Below are positions 47,242 through 58,000 of a stretch of 64,000 nucleotides of DNA, piece after piece. The notes beneath the pieces are model-generated. The model made no database searches. It was given only the letters and a program-made list of their open reading frames with translations, and had not been told where the DNA came from. Position 1 is the stretch's first letter, and every line of letters begins with the position of its first letter. This DNA is from Archangium gephyra (GTDB lineage Bacteria; Myxococcota; Myxococcia; Myxococcales; Myxococcaceae). The stretch spans positions 4,472,501-4,536,500 of the forward strand of contig NZ_CP011509.1 in NCBI RefSeq assembly GCF_001027285.1, in the 5' to 3' direction. A program made the translations under genes and the position numbers.

Positions 47242-47907
47242 TCACCCGGTGGAGCGCAGGCGTTGGGCGAGGACGCTCTGGACCGACTCCGCGACCCGCT
47301 CGGTGTCGGGCTGGAGCTCCTCGGGCAGCCAGTAGAAGAGCGTCCGGCCCTCGGCCTCCACCTGGGTGCGGAGGAAGGACATGCCTCCCGCCTCGGCCCG
47401 CTCGCCGCTCCGGGGAAGGCAGTGGCGGCACAGGCAGGGCAGGGGCCCCTGCGCATCGTGGGCCGTGAGGTTGATGATGCGTGGCGCCTCGACGGTGCCT
47501 CCCTCCGTGCCGCCCACCGCTCCCAGCAGCAGCGCCACGTCTCCGGCCGCCAGCGCCCGCGGTGTCTGCAGGGACATGCCCAGGGCTCCCTTCGCCGCCT
47601 GGATGCCCTTGCCCGACTCGAAGCGGATGCGCGGGATGAGGGCGGTGACGTCCGTGATGGGCATGCGGTTGGGTGAGGCGCGCCACTCGCCGTCCTCGAA
47701 CCGGAGCCCCTCGAGCACCGCCACCACCCAGAGCGCCTCCGAGGGGGGCCGCACGGTGACGAGGAAGAGCCGCCCTCCGGCACGCAGCGGCTCCAGGTGC
47801 TTGCTGGCGCTGCGGTAGCGCTCGATGGGGAGCACCTCGCCGGGGGCACGGCCGGCCGCTTCCTTCTCGAACACGGCCTTGCTGATGATCGCCAGCATGT
47901 CGGGCAT
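47242..47907 (-). CDS. Conserved myxobacterial hypothetical protein
   Basis: 221 residues from ATG 47907 (ATG 47898 is possible). The frame is open to 48027, but that part overlaps the divergent gene. No signal peptide or membrane helix. Features are EPLRAGGRLFLVTVRPPSE near the N-terminus, a middle ITDVTALIPRIRFESGKGI and a Cys cluster PCLCRHCLP that could bind metal. I do not recognise a named family. The divergent HEAT/AKR gene starts 38 bp away, so the two may share a promoter region. Confidence 0.6.
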   Translation of the reverse strand: MPDMLAIISKAVFEKEAAGRAPGEVLPIERYRSASKHLEPLRAGGRLFLVTVRPPSEALWVVAVLEGLRFEDGEWRASPNRMPITDVTALIPRIRFESGKGIQAAKGALGMSLQTPRALAAGDVALLLGAVGGTEGGTVEAPRIINLTAHDAQGPLPCLCRHCLPRSGERAEAGGMSFLRTQVEAEGRTLFYWLPEELQPDTERVAESVQSVLAQRLRSTG

Positions 47908-47944
47908 GTCCCCGATTCTACCAGGGCGCGTAGAGTCCGCGGGC

Positions 47945-50809
47945 ATGGGCCTCCTGGATCCCGCCGCCGTGCGGCTGCTCGACGAGAACGCCGAGGTGCG
48001 CCGCGACGCGGTGGAGGCCGTGGACACCTCGGCCGCGCCGGGCCGCTTCGCCCTGCGTCAGGCGCTGCTGACGGACGAGGACGCCGAGGTCCGCGTCTCC
48101 GCCGCGCGCCGGTTGGGGGAGGTCCGGGATGGGCGCTTCGTCCCGGCGCTGCTCGAGACCCTGGGAGATCCAATGCCCAGTGTGCGCGACCGGGCCTGGC
48201 GCGCCCTGGCCCGGCTGGGCACGGAGGCGCTGCTGCCACGGGTGCCGCGTGCCCTTCGCGAGGAGCCGGTCTGGTGGGTGCGCCGCGCGGCGATCCGGGC
48301 CGCGGCCTCGGTGGCGGGCTCGGGCGCCCTGGCGCTCCTGCTGGAGGCGCTGGAGGATCCCTTCTGGCGGGTGCGCAACGCGGCGGTGCAGGCACTGGCC
48401 TGGCTGGGCGAGGCGGACGCGCTCGTGCGGCAGCGGGTGCGCGCCGCGGCGGACGGCTCCCCGAAGGGCGCGGTGAGGGCCGCCGCCGCGTACCTCGAGG
48501 GCGTGTGGGGGGGAGCGGCTCCGGGTGAGCCCCTCCTGCCCGTGCCCGGGCAGTCCCAGGTTCCGGCGGGGCCTCTCGACAACGAGGATCCGGCGGTGGT
48601 GACGGCGCGGCTCGAGCGGATGCCCGCCTCGGACGTGCCCGTGTCCGAGCTGGTGAAGTGGCTCGGAGATCCCCATGAGCCGCTGCGGGCCCTGGCGCTG
48701 CGGCGTCTGCGCGAGCGGCGGGACCCGGAGGCCCTCCGGCTCGCGCTGCGCTGGTTGGACGAGCCGCGCGTTCCGCATGCCGCGGACGAGGTGCGCACGC
48801 TGCTCGAGCGGATGGACGTGGACGAGGTGGCGCTCGCTTCCCGGATTCTCGACGAGCCGCCGAGGCCGGGCGCGGTGGGGCTGGCGGCATGGGTGGCCGC
48901 GCGCAGGGCGCATCCCGGTCTGCTGGAGCGGGTCCGTCCACTGGCCCGGCACCCCGAGCCCTCGGTGCGGCGCGCGGCGCTCTCGGGGCTCGTGCATGAC
49001 CCGGAGAGCCGGGCCGTGGTCCTGGCCTCGCTCGAGGATTCGGATGAGACGGTGCGCGAGGGAGTGCTCGCCGCGTGGGAGCGGCGGCCGGTGGCCCCGG
49101 AGGCACTCGAGGCCCATGCCCGTGCGCTGGTGGCCTTCGCGCCGGGTGCCCGCTCCGCTCGTGAGCGCCGGGCGGTGGCGGAGGCGGCGGCCTTCCTGGA
49201 GGACGAGCTCCCGCTGGCCCGGGCCTTGGAGGATGAGGAGCCGTCCATCCGCGCGGTGGCGTTGGCGGCGCTCGCGCGGCTCGGACTGCTCTCCGAAGCG
49301 GAGCTGCGCGCGGCCTCCCTGCACGAGGATCCGTGGATCCGCGCCGCCGTGTTGGACACGGAGTCGGCGAAGGCCGCGTGTGCGAGCGACCCGGACCTGT
49401 CCGTGCGGCGCGTGGCGATGCGGCTCCTCGTGTCCCGCCGGCAGGAGCTGTCCGCCGCGGAGTCGCGCGCCGTGGCGCTCCTGGGCGCGGGGTCGCCGGA
49501 CCCGTGGATTCGCGCCCGTGCGGCCGGGCTGCTCCAGGCGGAGGGCGAGCGGGAGGAGCTGGGCGCGCTGCTGCGCTTGTCGCTGGACACCTCGCCCATG
49601 GTGAGGGCCGCGGCGGCCTCGGCGCTGGAGGCCTGTGACACGCTCGACGAGCGGCTGGCGGAGCTGCTGCACGGTCCTGGGGCGGAGCGGGCCGAGGACC
49701 TCCGTGTCTCCGCCTACACGTGGTTGCTCCGCCGGGCGGATGACGCCGCCTTCACGCGCCTGTGCGCCGCGTTGCGTGACGCCTCCGAGCCGGAGCGGGT
49801 GGCCTCGCACCTGGAGGCGCTGACGCTCGTCTTCCCCGACGAGGCCTTCGCGGAAGCTCCGGACCTCGAGCGGCGGCGGCCCACGCGTGCACAGCGGACG
49901 AAGGCGGGCCCGGTGCGCCTGGCACCCGAGTCCCCGGTGCACTCCTCGCGGCGGCTCCTGGGACGGACGGGGCTGAGCGTCTCGCCGCTCGTGCTGTCGG
50001 GGGCTCACGGCCTGCCGGTCAGCGCGCTGGCCGAGGCCCATGAGGCCGGTGTGAACGCGTTCTTCTGGGAGCCGCGCTACACGGAGCTCACGCGCTTCCT
50101 GCGCTCGGGCCGGACCCGGAGGGACGGGCTGGTGGTGGTGGCGGGGACGTACCACTCGGGCGCCGAGGCCATCCGCCGGGACGTGAAGGCCGCGCTGCGT
50201 CTGCTGCGCACGGACCAGTTGGACGTCTTCCTGTTGTTCTGGGTGCGCTCGCGCGAGCGCCTGGACGCGGAGAACTTCGAGGCGCTCGAGTCCCTGCGTG
50301 CGGAGGGCCGTATCCGCGCCTTCGGCTTCTCCACGCACCACCGGGAGCTCGCGCTGGAGGCCCTGGGCCAGCACCCCTGGCCGGTGGTGATGACACGCCA
50401 CAGCGCCGCGCACCCGGGCGCGGAGGCGGCGCTCCTTCCCGAGGCCGTTGCACGAGGCACGGGCGTGCTGACCTTCACCGCCACCTGCTATGGGCGTCTC
50501 TTGCGGCTCGCGCCGGGCGAGCCCCCGGACACGCTCCTTCCCAGCGCCGTGGACTGTTACCGCTATGCACTGTCTCAGCCCGGAGTGGGGGCGTGCCTCA
50601 GCGCGCCGCGCAACCACCGGGAGCTGAAGCAGAACCTGGAGGTGCTCGCGCGCCCCTGGATGATGCCGGACGTGCTGGCGGCGATGCGGGCCCACGGCGA
50701 GCGTGTGCGTGCGGTCAATCAGCGCTTCAACGCCCTCGTGCGTCAGGCCCCGGGCGGCACGCGCGACACCCTGCTGGCGCTGCTCGACGAGGAAGCCTCC
50801 GGCGTCTGA
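47945..50809 (+). CDS. HEAT-repeat protein fused to a degenerate aldo/keto-reductase domain
   Basis: 954 residues from ATG 47945. Residues of about 1-650 are HEAT-type helical repeats (EDAEVRVSAARRLGEVRD, PMPSVRDRAWRALARLG and many more), as in PBS-lyase-like scaffolds. From about 670 an aldo/keto-reductase barrel begins (LLGRTGLSVSPLVLSG) and continues with DQLDVFLLFWVRSRERLD and GRIRAFGFSTHHRELALEA. The usual catalytic Asp, Lys and His positions read FFWEPRY, VVVAGT and FLLFW, so only the Tyr is kept. The barrel is probably a pseudoenzyme. Cytoplasmic; a scaffold or sensor role is inferred. Confidence 0.82.
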   Translation: MGLLDPAAVRLLDENAEVRRDAVEAVDTSAAPGRFALRQALLTDEDAEVRVSAARRLGEVRDGRFVPALLETLGDPMPSVRDRAWRALARLGTEALLPRVPRALREEPVWWVRRAAIRAAASVAGSGALALLLEALEDPFWRVRNAAVQALAWLGEADALVRQRVRAAADGSPKGAVRAAAAYLEGVWGGAAPGEPLLPVPGQSQVPAGPLDNEDPAVVTARLERMPASDVPVSELVKWLGDPHEPLRALALRRLRERRDPEALRLALRWLDEPRVPHAADEVRTLLERMDVDEVALASRILDEPPRPGAVGLAAWVAARRAHPGLLERVRPLARHPEPSVRRAALSGLVHDPESRAVVLASLEDSDETVREGVLAAWERRPVAPEALEAHARALVAFAPGARSARERRAVAEAAAFLEDELPLARALEDEEPSIRAVALAALARLGLLSEAELRAASLHEDPWIRAAVLDTESAKAACASDPDLSVRRVAMRLLVSRRQELSAAESRAVALLGAGSPDPWIRARAAGLLQAEGEREELGALLRLSLDTSPMVRAAAASALEACDTLDERLAELLHGPGAERAEDLRVSAYTWLLRRADDAAFTRLCAALRDASEPERVASHLEALTLVFPDEAFAEAPDLERRRPTRAQRTKAGPVRLAPESPVHSSRRLLGRTGLSVSPLVLSGAHGLPVSALAEAHEAGVNAFFWEPRYTELTRFLRSGRTRRDGLVVVAGTYHSGAEAIRRDVKAALRLLRTDQLDVFLLFWVRSRERLDAENFEALESLRAEGRIRAFGFSTHHRELALEALGQHPWPVVMTRHSAAHPGAEAALLPEAVARGTGVLTFTATCYGRLLRLAPGEPPDTLLPSAVDCYRYALSQPGVGACLSAPRNHRELKQNLEVLARPWMMPDVLAAMRAHGERVRAVNQRFNALVRQAPGGTRDTLLALLDEEASGV

Positions 50810-50957
50810 GAATTCGAGAGCGCCTCCGTCCTCCTCCGGCATTCCACGCGGCGACTGTTCACCGGCAACGGCGCCAATGTGCGCTGAAGCATCCGCGTGG
50901 ACCCGAACGGCGACACTTCTTCTGGAGCCCATCTTTCGGACTCCAGAGGGAGACACC

Positions 50958-51851
50958 ATGAAAGCCACTGAAGCGCTCGGAGTGATGCTGCTGGTTCTCG
51001 CTGGGGGCTGTGGCCCGGTGGAAGAACCCGTGAATCCGTCCGGGGAGCCTGGCCACACGGTGGTCCAGGCGCTCGAGGATGGCAATGGCCTGGCCTTCAA
51101 CGGACTCGCCTTCAACGGGCTGGCTTTCAACGGGCTGGCCTTCAATGGACTCGCCTTCAACGGCCTGTCCAGCGCCAGCTTCTCCTCCTGGTTCCAGCAG
51201 CACCCGGCGGAGTCCAACCTCTTCATGAAGTACCTGGTCCATTGCTCCGTCCCGGCTGGGCAGACCCGGACGTACTCGGATGGCACGGCCAGCTATGTCT
51301 GGAGCGGCGGCCTCGGACTGGCGCCGGGCTGGTCCAACGGCTCGCCCGCGACGCTGAAGGAGCAGCAGGTTGTCTCCGCGTGCCTCGGCGCGCTCGTCAA
51401 CAAGTACGGGCGGACCGTGCAGATCTCCATCCTGGGCTCCAATGCGCTGGGGCAGTCCATTCCCACCACGCCCTCGGAGCTGGGCAGCTTCACCCTGCGG
51501 GAGGGGTGCTTCTTCGGCAACCTCTTCAACGGCGAGGGACTCTTCGTCGGAAACGACCAGGGGCTGCTGCCCCCGGCGCAGAGCAGCCTCCGGGCCTGTG
51601 CGCTCTCGGGCGGCAATGCGTGCCCGCCGCTCACCCACGTGGGGAGCTGCCACGGGCGTTGCCGGCACGACATCACGGGGTCTTACTTCACGCAGTGCAC
51701 CTTCAATGGTGTCACCTACCCCTCCCTCACCACCCGGCTCCGCCCCCAGGACATCTTCACGTGCGGTGATGGCATCTGCCAGCCCTCCGAGTCCTGTGGT
51801 ACCGGCACTCGCCCCGACAGCTGCCGGCGCGACTGCGGCTCCTGCGGATGA
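50958..51851 (+). CDS. Lipoprotein with NGLAF pentapeptide repeats and Cys-rich C-terminus
   Basis: 297 residues; ATG 50958 follows agggag. The lipobox is VLAGGC. Residues of about 43-70 are five tandem NGLAF units plus a final NGL, encoded by near-identical 15-bp repeats. The remaining 225 residues form a Gly/Ser/Cys-rich domain (NLFMKYLVHCSV, EGCFFGNLF) ending in CGDGICQPSESCGTGTRPD, a DUF4215-like Cys motif. Surface exposure is likely. Similar NGL-repeat lipoproteins are frequent in myxobacteria, of unknown function. A 7-bp inverted repeat (tctggag/ctccaga) precedes the ribosome-binding site. Confidence 0.8.
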   Translation: MKATEALGVMLLVLAGGCGPVEEPVNPSGEPGHTVVQALEDGNGLAFNGLAFNGLAFNGLAFNGLAFNGLSSASFSSWFQQHPAESNLFMKYLVHCSVPAGQTRTYSDGTASYVWSGGLGLAPGWSNGSPATLKEQQVVSACLGALVNKYGRTVQISILGSNALGQSIPTTPSELGSFTLREGCFFGNLFNGEGLFVGNDQGLLPPAQSSLRACALSGGNACPPLTHVGSCHGRCRHDITGSYFTQCTFNGVTYPSLTTRLRPQDIFTCGDGICQPSESCGTGTRPDSCRRDCGSCG

Positions 51852-51857
51852 CGACTC

Positions 51858-51892
51858 CCTCGCCCCTCGGGAGAGGGTGGGGGTGAGGGTAT
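51858..51892. repeat. REP-like palindrome, left arm of a REP pair
   Basis: ccctcgcccctcgggagaggg followed by tgggggtgagggt. With the inverted copy at 51957 it forms a larger imperfect palindrome whose 18-bp perfect arms meet at ggtatccgagc and gctcggatacc. It lies 7 bp past the NGLAF lipoprotein stop and probably ends that transcript. Confidence 0.8.
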
Positions 51893-51956
51893 CCGAGCCC
51901 GTTCTTCAACCCGTGGCCCACGGAGTGGACAGCGGGTTCAACCCGGGAGCTCGGAT

Positions 51957-51992
51957 ACCCTCACCCCGTCCCTCTCCCGGGGGGAGAGGGGA
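51957..51992. repeat. REP-like palindrome, right arm of a REP pair
   Basis: accctcaccccg followed by the hairpin ccctctcccggggggagaggg. It is nearly identical to the copy at 22638 and inverted relative to 51858, lying between two convergent genes. It probably terminates or protects the giant surface-protein transcript coming from the right. Confidence 0.8.
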
Positions 51993-52047
51993 AATGCCCG
52001 GGGGGGAAGTGCCCGCGGGGAAATGCCCGCGGGGAAATGCCCGTGGG
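51993..52047. repeat. Four short tandem repeats (ggggaaatgcccg-like)
   Basis: About four copies of a 14-15-bp unit (gaaatgcccg, gaagtgcccg, gaaatgcccg, gaaatgcccg with G-rich spacers) directly abut the REP pair and end at the stop of the giant surface-protein gene. Confidence 0.7.
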
Positions 52048-52049
52048 GC

Positions 52050-55000
52050 TCAGGCCCGCGAGCGACGGCGCCGGGTCGCCCCCAGCGCCAGCACGAGCAG
52101 GGCCATCAGCGGCGCCGAGGCATCGGCCGCGCTCGAGCAGCCGCAGCCACCCGGATCCGGCACATGCTGCCCGCCGTCTCCGCCATCCGTGCCGCCGTCT
52201 CCGCCGTCCGTGCCGCCCGACGAGAGCACCTTCACCGAGGTGGAGGCGCTCACCCCGTCGATCGTGCCGGTCACCGCGGTGGCGTAGTCACCCGCCACGC
52301 TGCTGGCGGTGAACACACCCTCCGAGGTGATGGAGCCAGCCTCGGGACGAGCGGTCCACGCCGGTACGCCGGAGCGCTGGTTGCCGTGGGCGTCCAGCGC
52401 GCGCGCGGTGAAGCGGACCGTGCCTCCGGTCCTCACCTCCGGTGCCAGCGGCGAGAGCTCCACGCGAGCCGTGGGGCCGGCCACCACCAGGACCTGGGCC
52501 ACGGCGGTGATGCCGCCGGTGCTCACGCGTACCGCCTCCGGGTAGCTCCCGGCCACGGTGCCCGCGGTGAAGGAGCCGTCGCCGTCGATCGTCCCCACCT
52601 CCGGCGTCGCGACGCTCCAGGTGAGCGGGGCGTCCACGCGGTTGCCGAACACGTCGAAGGCCTGGGCGGTGAAGCGCCGCACCTGGCCGGGCTCGAGCGT
52701 GACCTCCGTGGGCATCAGCTCGAGGCGGGAGACGGACCCGCTCTGGACGACGACGGTGGCGCTCGCCGTGAAGCCCGGGACCGCCGCCCGCACCGTGTCC
52801 GTGTACGTGCCAGCCGTGGAGCCCGCGGTGAACGCACCCGACGGCAGGATGCCGCCGCCGCCCGCCACCACGCTCCAGTCCGCGGAGACCGGAAGGGGGT
52901 TGCCGAAGCTGTCCGCGCCCTGGGCCGTGAAGGTCACCGTCCCGGCCGGGAGCAGCTCGACGCGCGCGGGAGTGACGGAGAGGGAGGCCAGCGGCCCGGG
53001 CAGCACGGTGAGGCTCGCGCTGGCGGACACGCCGCTCGCGCTCACCCGCAGGGTGTCGGCGTAGCTGCCCGCCGTGGTGCCCGCGGTGAACAACCCGGTG
53101 CCATTCACCGAGCCACCGCCGGACACCACCTCCCAGCTCACCGCCGGAGTCAGCGCGTTGCCGCACGTGTCGGCGCCCACCACCGAGAACTGCTTCGTCC
53201 CAGTGACGGCCACCTCGGCGGAGGCCGGGCTGAGGGAGAGCGTGGCCAGCGCGCCCGGCGTCACCGTGACGTTCGCCGTGGCGGACAGGCTCCCGAGCTG
53301 CGCCATCACCGCCGAGGGCAGGCTGCCCACGGAGCAAGGCGCTGTGTACTGACCCGCGGGGTTGATGGAGCCCGCGCCGCTCACCGTGCTCCACGTCACC
53401 GAGGGCGGGGGCAGCGCGTTACCGCACCGGTCCTCGGCGGAGGCGGTGAACGGGGTGGAGCCCTTGGCCGCCAGCGTGACGCTGGCGGGAGAGAGCGCCA
53501 GGGACGCGGCCGGGCCTGCGACGATGGTGACGTCCACGCTGCCGGAGATGCCCTCGGCGGTGGCCGTCACGGCCGCGGGAACGGTGGCCCGCGAGCACGC
53601 GACGGACAGCCGTCCGCTCGAGTCGATGCTGCCCGCGGACGTCAGGGCACTCCAGGTGAAGGCCACCTCGCTCACCTCCGCGCCCGTGGAGTCGAAGGCG
53701 CGGGCGGTGAAGGTGGCGGAGCCTCCCGCGGGCAGGGCCGAGGCGCTCGTGCTGGACACCTCCACCCGCGCGACGCGGCGGGAGAGCTCCACGCTCGTGG
53801 TGGCCTTCACGCCCTCCACCTCGACCTGGATGGCGTCCGAGTAGAAGCCGGGGACATTGCCCGCGGTGAACAGGCCGGTGCCGGTGATGGTGCCGGCGGA
53901 CGGGTGGGCCGACCAACCGCGCGGACTGGTGGCCAGCTCATTGCCGAAGGCATCCGTGGCCGTGGCGGTGAACTGCACCGTGCCACGGGTGGGCAGCGAG
54001 GGGCTGCCCGGCGCGAGGCTGACGCTCACGACGGGGCCCGGCTTCACCACCACGGTGGCCAGGGCGCTCATGCCCCCGGCGCTCACCCGGACGGTGTCGG
54101 TGTACGTGCCGGCCACGGTGCCCGCGGTGAAGGTGCCACCGGCGTTGATGGTGCCGCCGCCGCTGAGGATCTCCCAGGTGGGCAGGAGCGTCACCTCGTT
54201 GCCGTACTCATCCTGGCCCCGGACGGTGAAGGTCACGGACTCGCCCACGCCGAGCGAGGCCGACAGGGGGCTCAGCTCCAGCCTCGCCAGGGCACCGGGC
54301 TTGATGGTGACGGTGGCCAGGGCGGTGCGTCCGGCCGCCTCCGCGCGGATGACGTCCGTATAGGTACCGGCCAGGGTGCTCGCGGTGAAGTCACCCGTCT
54401 TGGAGTCGAGCGTTCCGGCCAGCGAGGACATCAGGCTCCAGGTGACCTCGTCCGTCCGGACGTTGCCGTGGACATCCAGCACCCGGGCGGTGAAGCGCAC
54501 CGTGCCGCCCGGAGCGAGCAGGGCGGGCGAGGGGCTCAGCTCGATCCGATCGGCGGGCCCGGGCACGACGGTGACGGTGGCGGTGGCCGACGCGCTGCCG
54601 GCCACGACGCGGACCGTGTTCGCATAGGTGCCGGCCACGGTGCCCGCGGTGAAGACACCCGAGGCGTCGATGGTGCCGCCCCCGCTGACAACCGACCACG
54701 TGGGATCGGCGGGGACCTCGTTGCCGAGCTCGTCACGCGCGATGACCGTGAAGGTCACCGTTCCCTTGGGCGCCACCGTGGGGGCGCTCGGCGAGAGCTC
54801 CAGCGAGGCGACCTCGCCACCCAGCACCGTGACGTCCGTCTGGGCCACCTTGGAGCCCGCGGTGGCCTGGATGGTGTTGGCGTAGAAGCCCGGAGCCGTG
54901 CCGGCGGTGAAGACGCCCGAGGTGCTGATGGTTCCGCCCCCGTTGACGACCGCCCAGGAGACGGTGTCCGTCCGGGTGTTGCCGCAGCTGTCGGTGGGCG

Positions 55001-58000
55001 TGGCGCTGAAGGTCTGAGAGCCGCCCTTCGCGAGCTTGGGGGACAGCGGCGAGAGGACGATCTTCGCGAGCGGGCCCGTGGAGACGAACACGTTCGCGGT
55101 GCCGGAGACGGCGCCCACGCGAGCGCTGACCGCGCCCGTGTAGTTCCCCGGCGAGCAGGTGGCGGTGTACTGGCCGGCGGAGGTGATGGTGCCGGTGCCG
55201 GGGGCGGTGCTCCAATCGATGGTGTCGCCGGTGCGGATGTTGCCGCAGCGATCCTTCACGGTGGTGAGGAAGAGGCGCGAGGCGCCGGCCTCGATCCCCG
55301 TCGCCGCGGGCGAGACGATGACCTGGGCCGCCGGGCCGGGAACGATGGTGACGTTCGCGCTGGCGCTCACGCCATTGGGACTGGTGGCGGTGACGGCCGA
55401 GGTGATGGTCGCGGGGGTGCAGGAGGCGGTCAGCACGCCATTGCCGTCGATGGTGCCGGCGGCGGACCTGGCGCTCCAGGTGAAGGCCACGTCGCTGATG
55501 GGGTTGCCCTCCGAGTTGTAGGCGCGGGCGATGAAGGCGGTGGTCCCGGAGGCGTCCACGGTGGTGCTGGCCGGAACGATCTGCACGGAGGTCACGGTCC
55601 TCTCGTCGTAGGGCAGGGCGCCGATGTCCGTGCCCGCGGTGCTGATGCGGCGGCAGGGCGAGGTGGCCTGCAGGTGGAAGTCGGAGGAAGAGACGAAGAG
55701 GGGGTTGGCGGAAATGCTGCTGGGACCCGCGGTAACGCCGGAGTAGTCGCTGGAGACGTTGTTCCACACGTCATTGTGGGAGAGCGTCACGGTGCCGGTG
55801 GAGGTGCCGGAGATGAAGCGGTAGACGCCGGTGTTGCCGTTGCTGGAGACGATGCTGTTCTGCAGCGAGAGGCTACCGGCGGTGCTGGAGACATAGACAC
55901 CGTAGGAGTTGTTGGAGACGACGGTGTTGTACTGGAGGTTGGCGGTGCCGCTGCTCACCTGGACGCCGTAGTTGGTGTTGGCGTGGGAGACGGTGTGGTC
56001 CATGGCCAGCGTGCCGTTGGAGCGGACGTAGGCGCCGGTGGAGTTACCGGTGAGGGTGCTGGAGGAGAGGGAGGCCGTGGTGCCGGAGTTGGTGACGTCC
56101 AGACCGTAGGTGGCATCGCGGATGAGGGCACCGGAGAGGGCGGTGGTGGTGCCCGCTTCCACGCGGATGCCGCGCCACCTGCCAGAGCCAGCGGTGGCGG
56201 CCTTGAAGGTGACGGGGCTGGAGTCGGTACCGAGCACCTGCAGGGAGCCGCGGGCGATGAGCTCCACCAGGCCCGTGTCGAGGCCGGACTGGAGCGCGTC
56301 GCTGGTGGAGACGGTGAAGGTGGTGCCCGGGGCGACGGTGACGGTGACACCGGTGGGAATGGTGAGGTCACCCGACAGGGTGTAGGCGCCCGAGAGGGTG
56401 GTGTTCTCGTGGATGGCACCCGCGAGGATGGGAGTGACATCTCCCGCGTAGGGCAGGGCGCCAATATCCGAGGACTTGTCGGAGGCGGCCTTGCGAGCGG
56501 GGGAGAGGGAGGTGAGGCGGAAGTTGGGGGAGGCGGTGGAGGTGGAGACGAAGAGCGGGTTGGCCGAGAAGCTGTTGGCGTCGGCGGTGACACCGGAGTA
56601 GTCGCCGGAGACGTTGTTCCACACGTCGTTGTGGGAGAGCGTCACGGTGCCGGTGGAGGTGCCGGAGATGAAGCGGTAGACGCCGGTGTTGCCGTTGCTG
56701 GAGACGATGCTGTTCTGCAGCGAGAGGCTACCGGCGGTGCTGGAGACGTAGACACCGTAGGAGCTGTTGGCGACGACGGTGTCGTACTGGAGATTGGCGG
56801 TGCCGCTGCTCACCTGGACGCCGTAGTTGGTGTTGGCGTGGGAGACGGTGTGGTCCATGACCAGCGTGCCACTGGAGCGGACATAGGCGCCGGTGGAGTT
56901 GCCGGTGAGGGTGCTGGAGGAGAGGCTGGCCGTGGTGCCGGAGTTGGTGACGTCCAGGCCGTAGGTGGCGTCGCGGATGAGGGCACCGGAGAGGGCGGTG
57001 GTGGTACCCGCCTCCACGCGGATGCCGCGCCACCTGCCGGAGCCAGCGGTGGCGGCCTTGAAGGTGACGGGACTGGAGTCGGTGCCGAGCACCTGCAGGG
57101 AGCCACGGGCGATGAGCTCCACCAGGCCCGTGTCGAGGCCAGACTGGAGCACGTCGCTGGTGGCGACGGTGAAGGTGGTGCCCGGGGCGACGGTGACGGT
57201 GACGCCGGTGGGGATGGTGAGGTCACCCGACAGGGTGTAGGCGCCCGAGAGGGTGGTGTTCTCGTGGATGGCACCCGCGAGGATGGGAGTGACATCCCCC
57301 GTGTAGGGCAGGGCGCCAATATCCGAGGACTTGTCGGAGGCAGCCTTGCGGGCAGGGGAGTAGGAGGTGAGGCGGAAGTTGGAGGAAGAGACGAAGAGTG
57401 GGTTGGCGGAGAAGCTGTTGGCGTCGGCGGTGACACCGGAGTAGTCGCCGGAGACGTTGTTCCACACGTCGTTGTGAGAGAGCGACACGGTGCCGGTGGA
57501 GGTGCCGGAGATGAAGCGGTAGACACCAGTGTTGCCGTTGCTGGAGACGATGCTGTTCTGCAGCGAGAGGCTACCGGCGGTGCTGGAGACGTAGACACCG
57601 TAGGAGCTGTTGGCGACGACGGTGTTGTACTGGAGGTTGGCGGTGCCGTTGCTCACCTGGACGCCGTAGTTGGTGTTGGCGTGGGAGACGGTGTGGTCCA
57701 TGACCAGCGTGCCGCTGGAGCGGACGTAGGCGCCGGTGGAGTTGCCGGTGAGGGTGCTGGAGGAGAGGGAGGCAGTGGTGCCGGAGTTGGTGACGTCCAG
57801 ACCGTAGGTGGCGTCGCGGATGAGGGCGCCGGAGAGGGCGGTGGTGGTGCCCGCTTCCACGCGGATGCCACGCCACTTGCCAGAGCCAGCGGTGGCGGCC
57901 TTGAAGGTGACGGGACTGGAGTCGGTGCCGAGCACCTGCAGGGAGCCACGGGCGATGAGCTCCACCAGGCCCGTGTCGAGGCCGGACTGGAGCACGTCGC

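Noticed and set aside
47918-51286. 1122-codon minus-strand frame over the HEAT/AKR gene
   Set aside because: The plus strand has recognisable HEAT and aldo/keto-reductase sequence; the minus frame is Arg/Gly/His filler.
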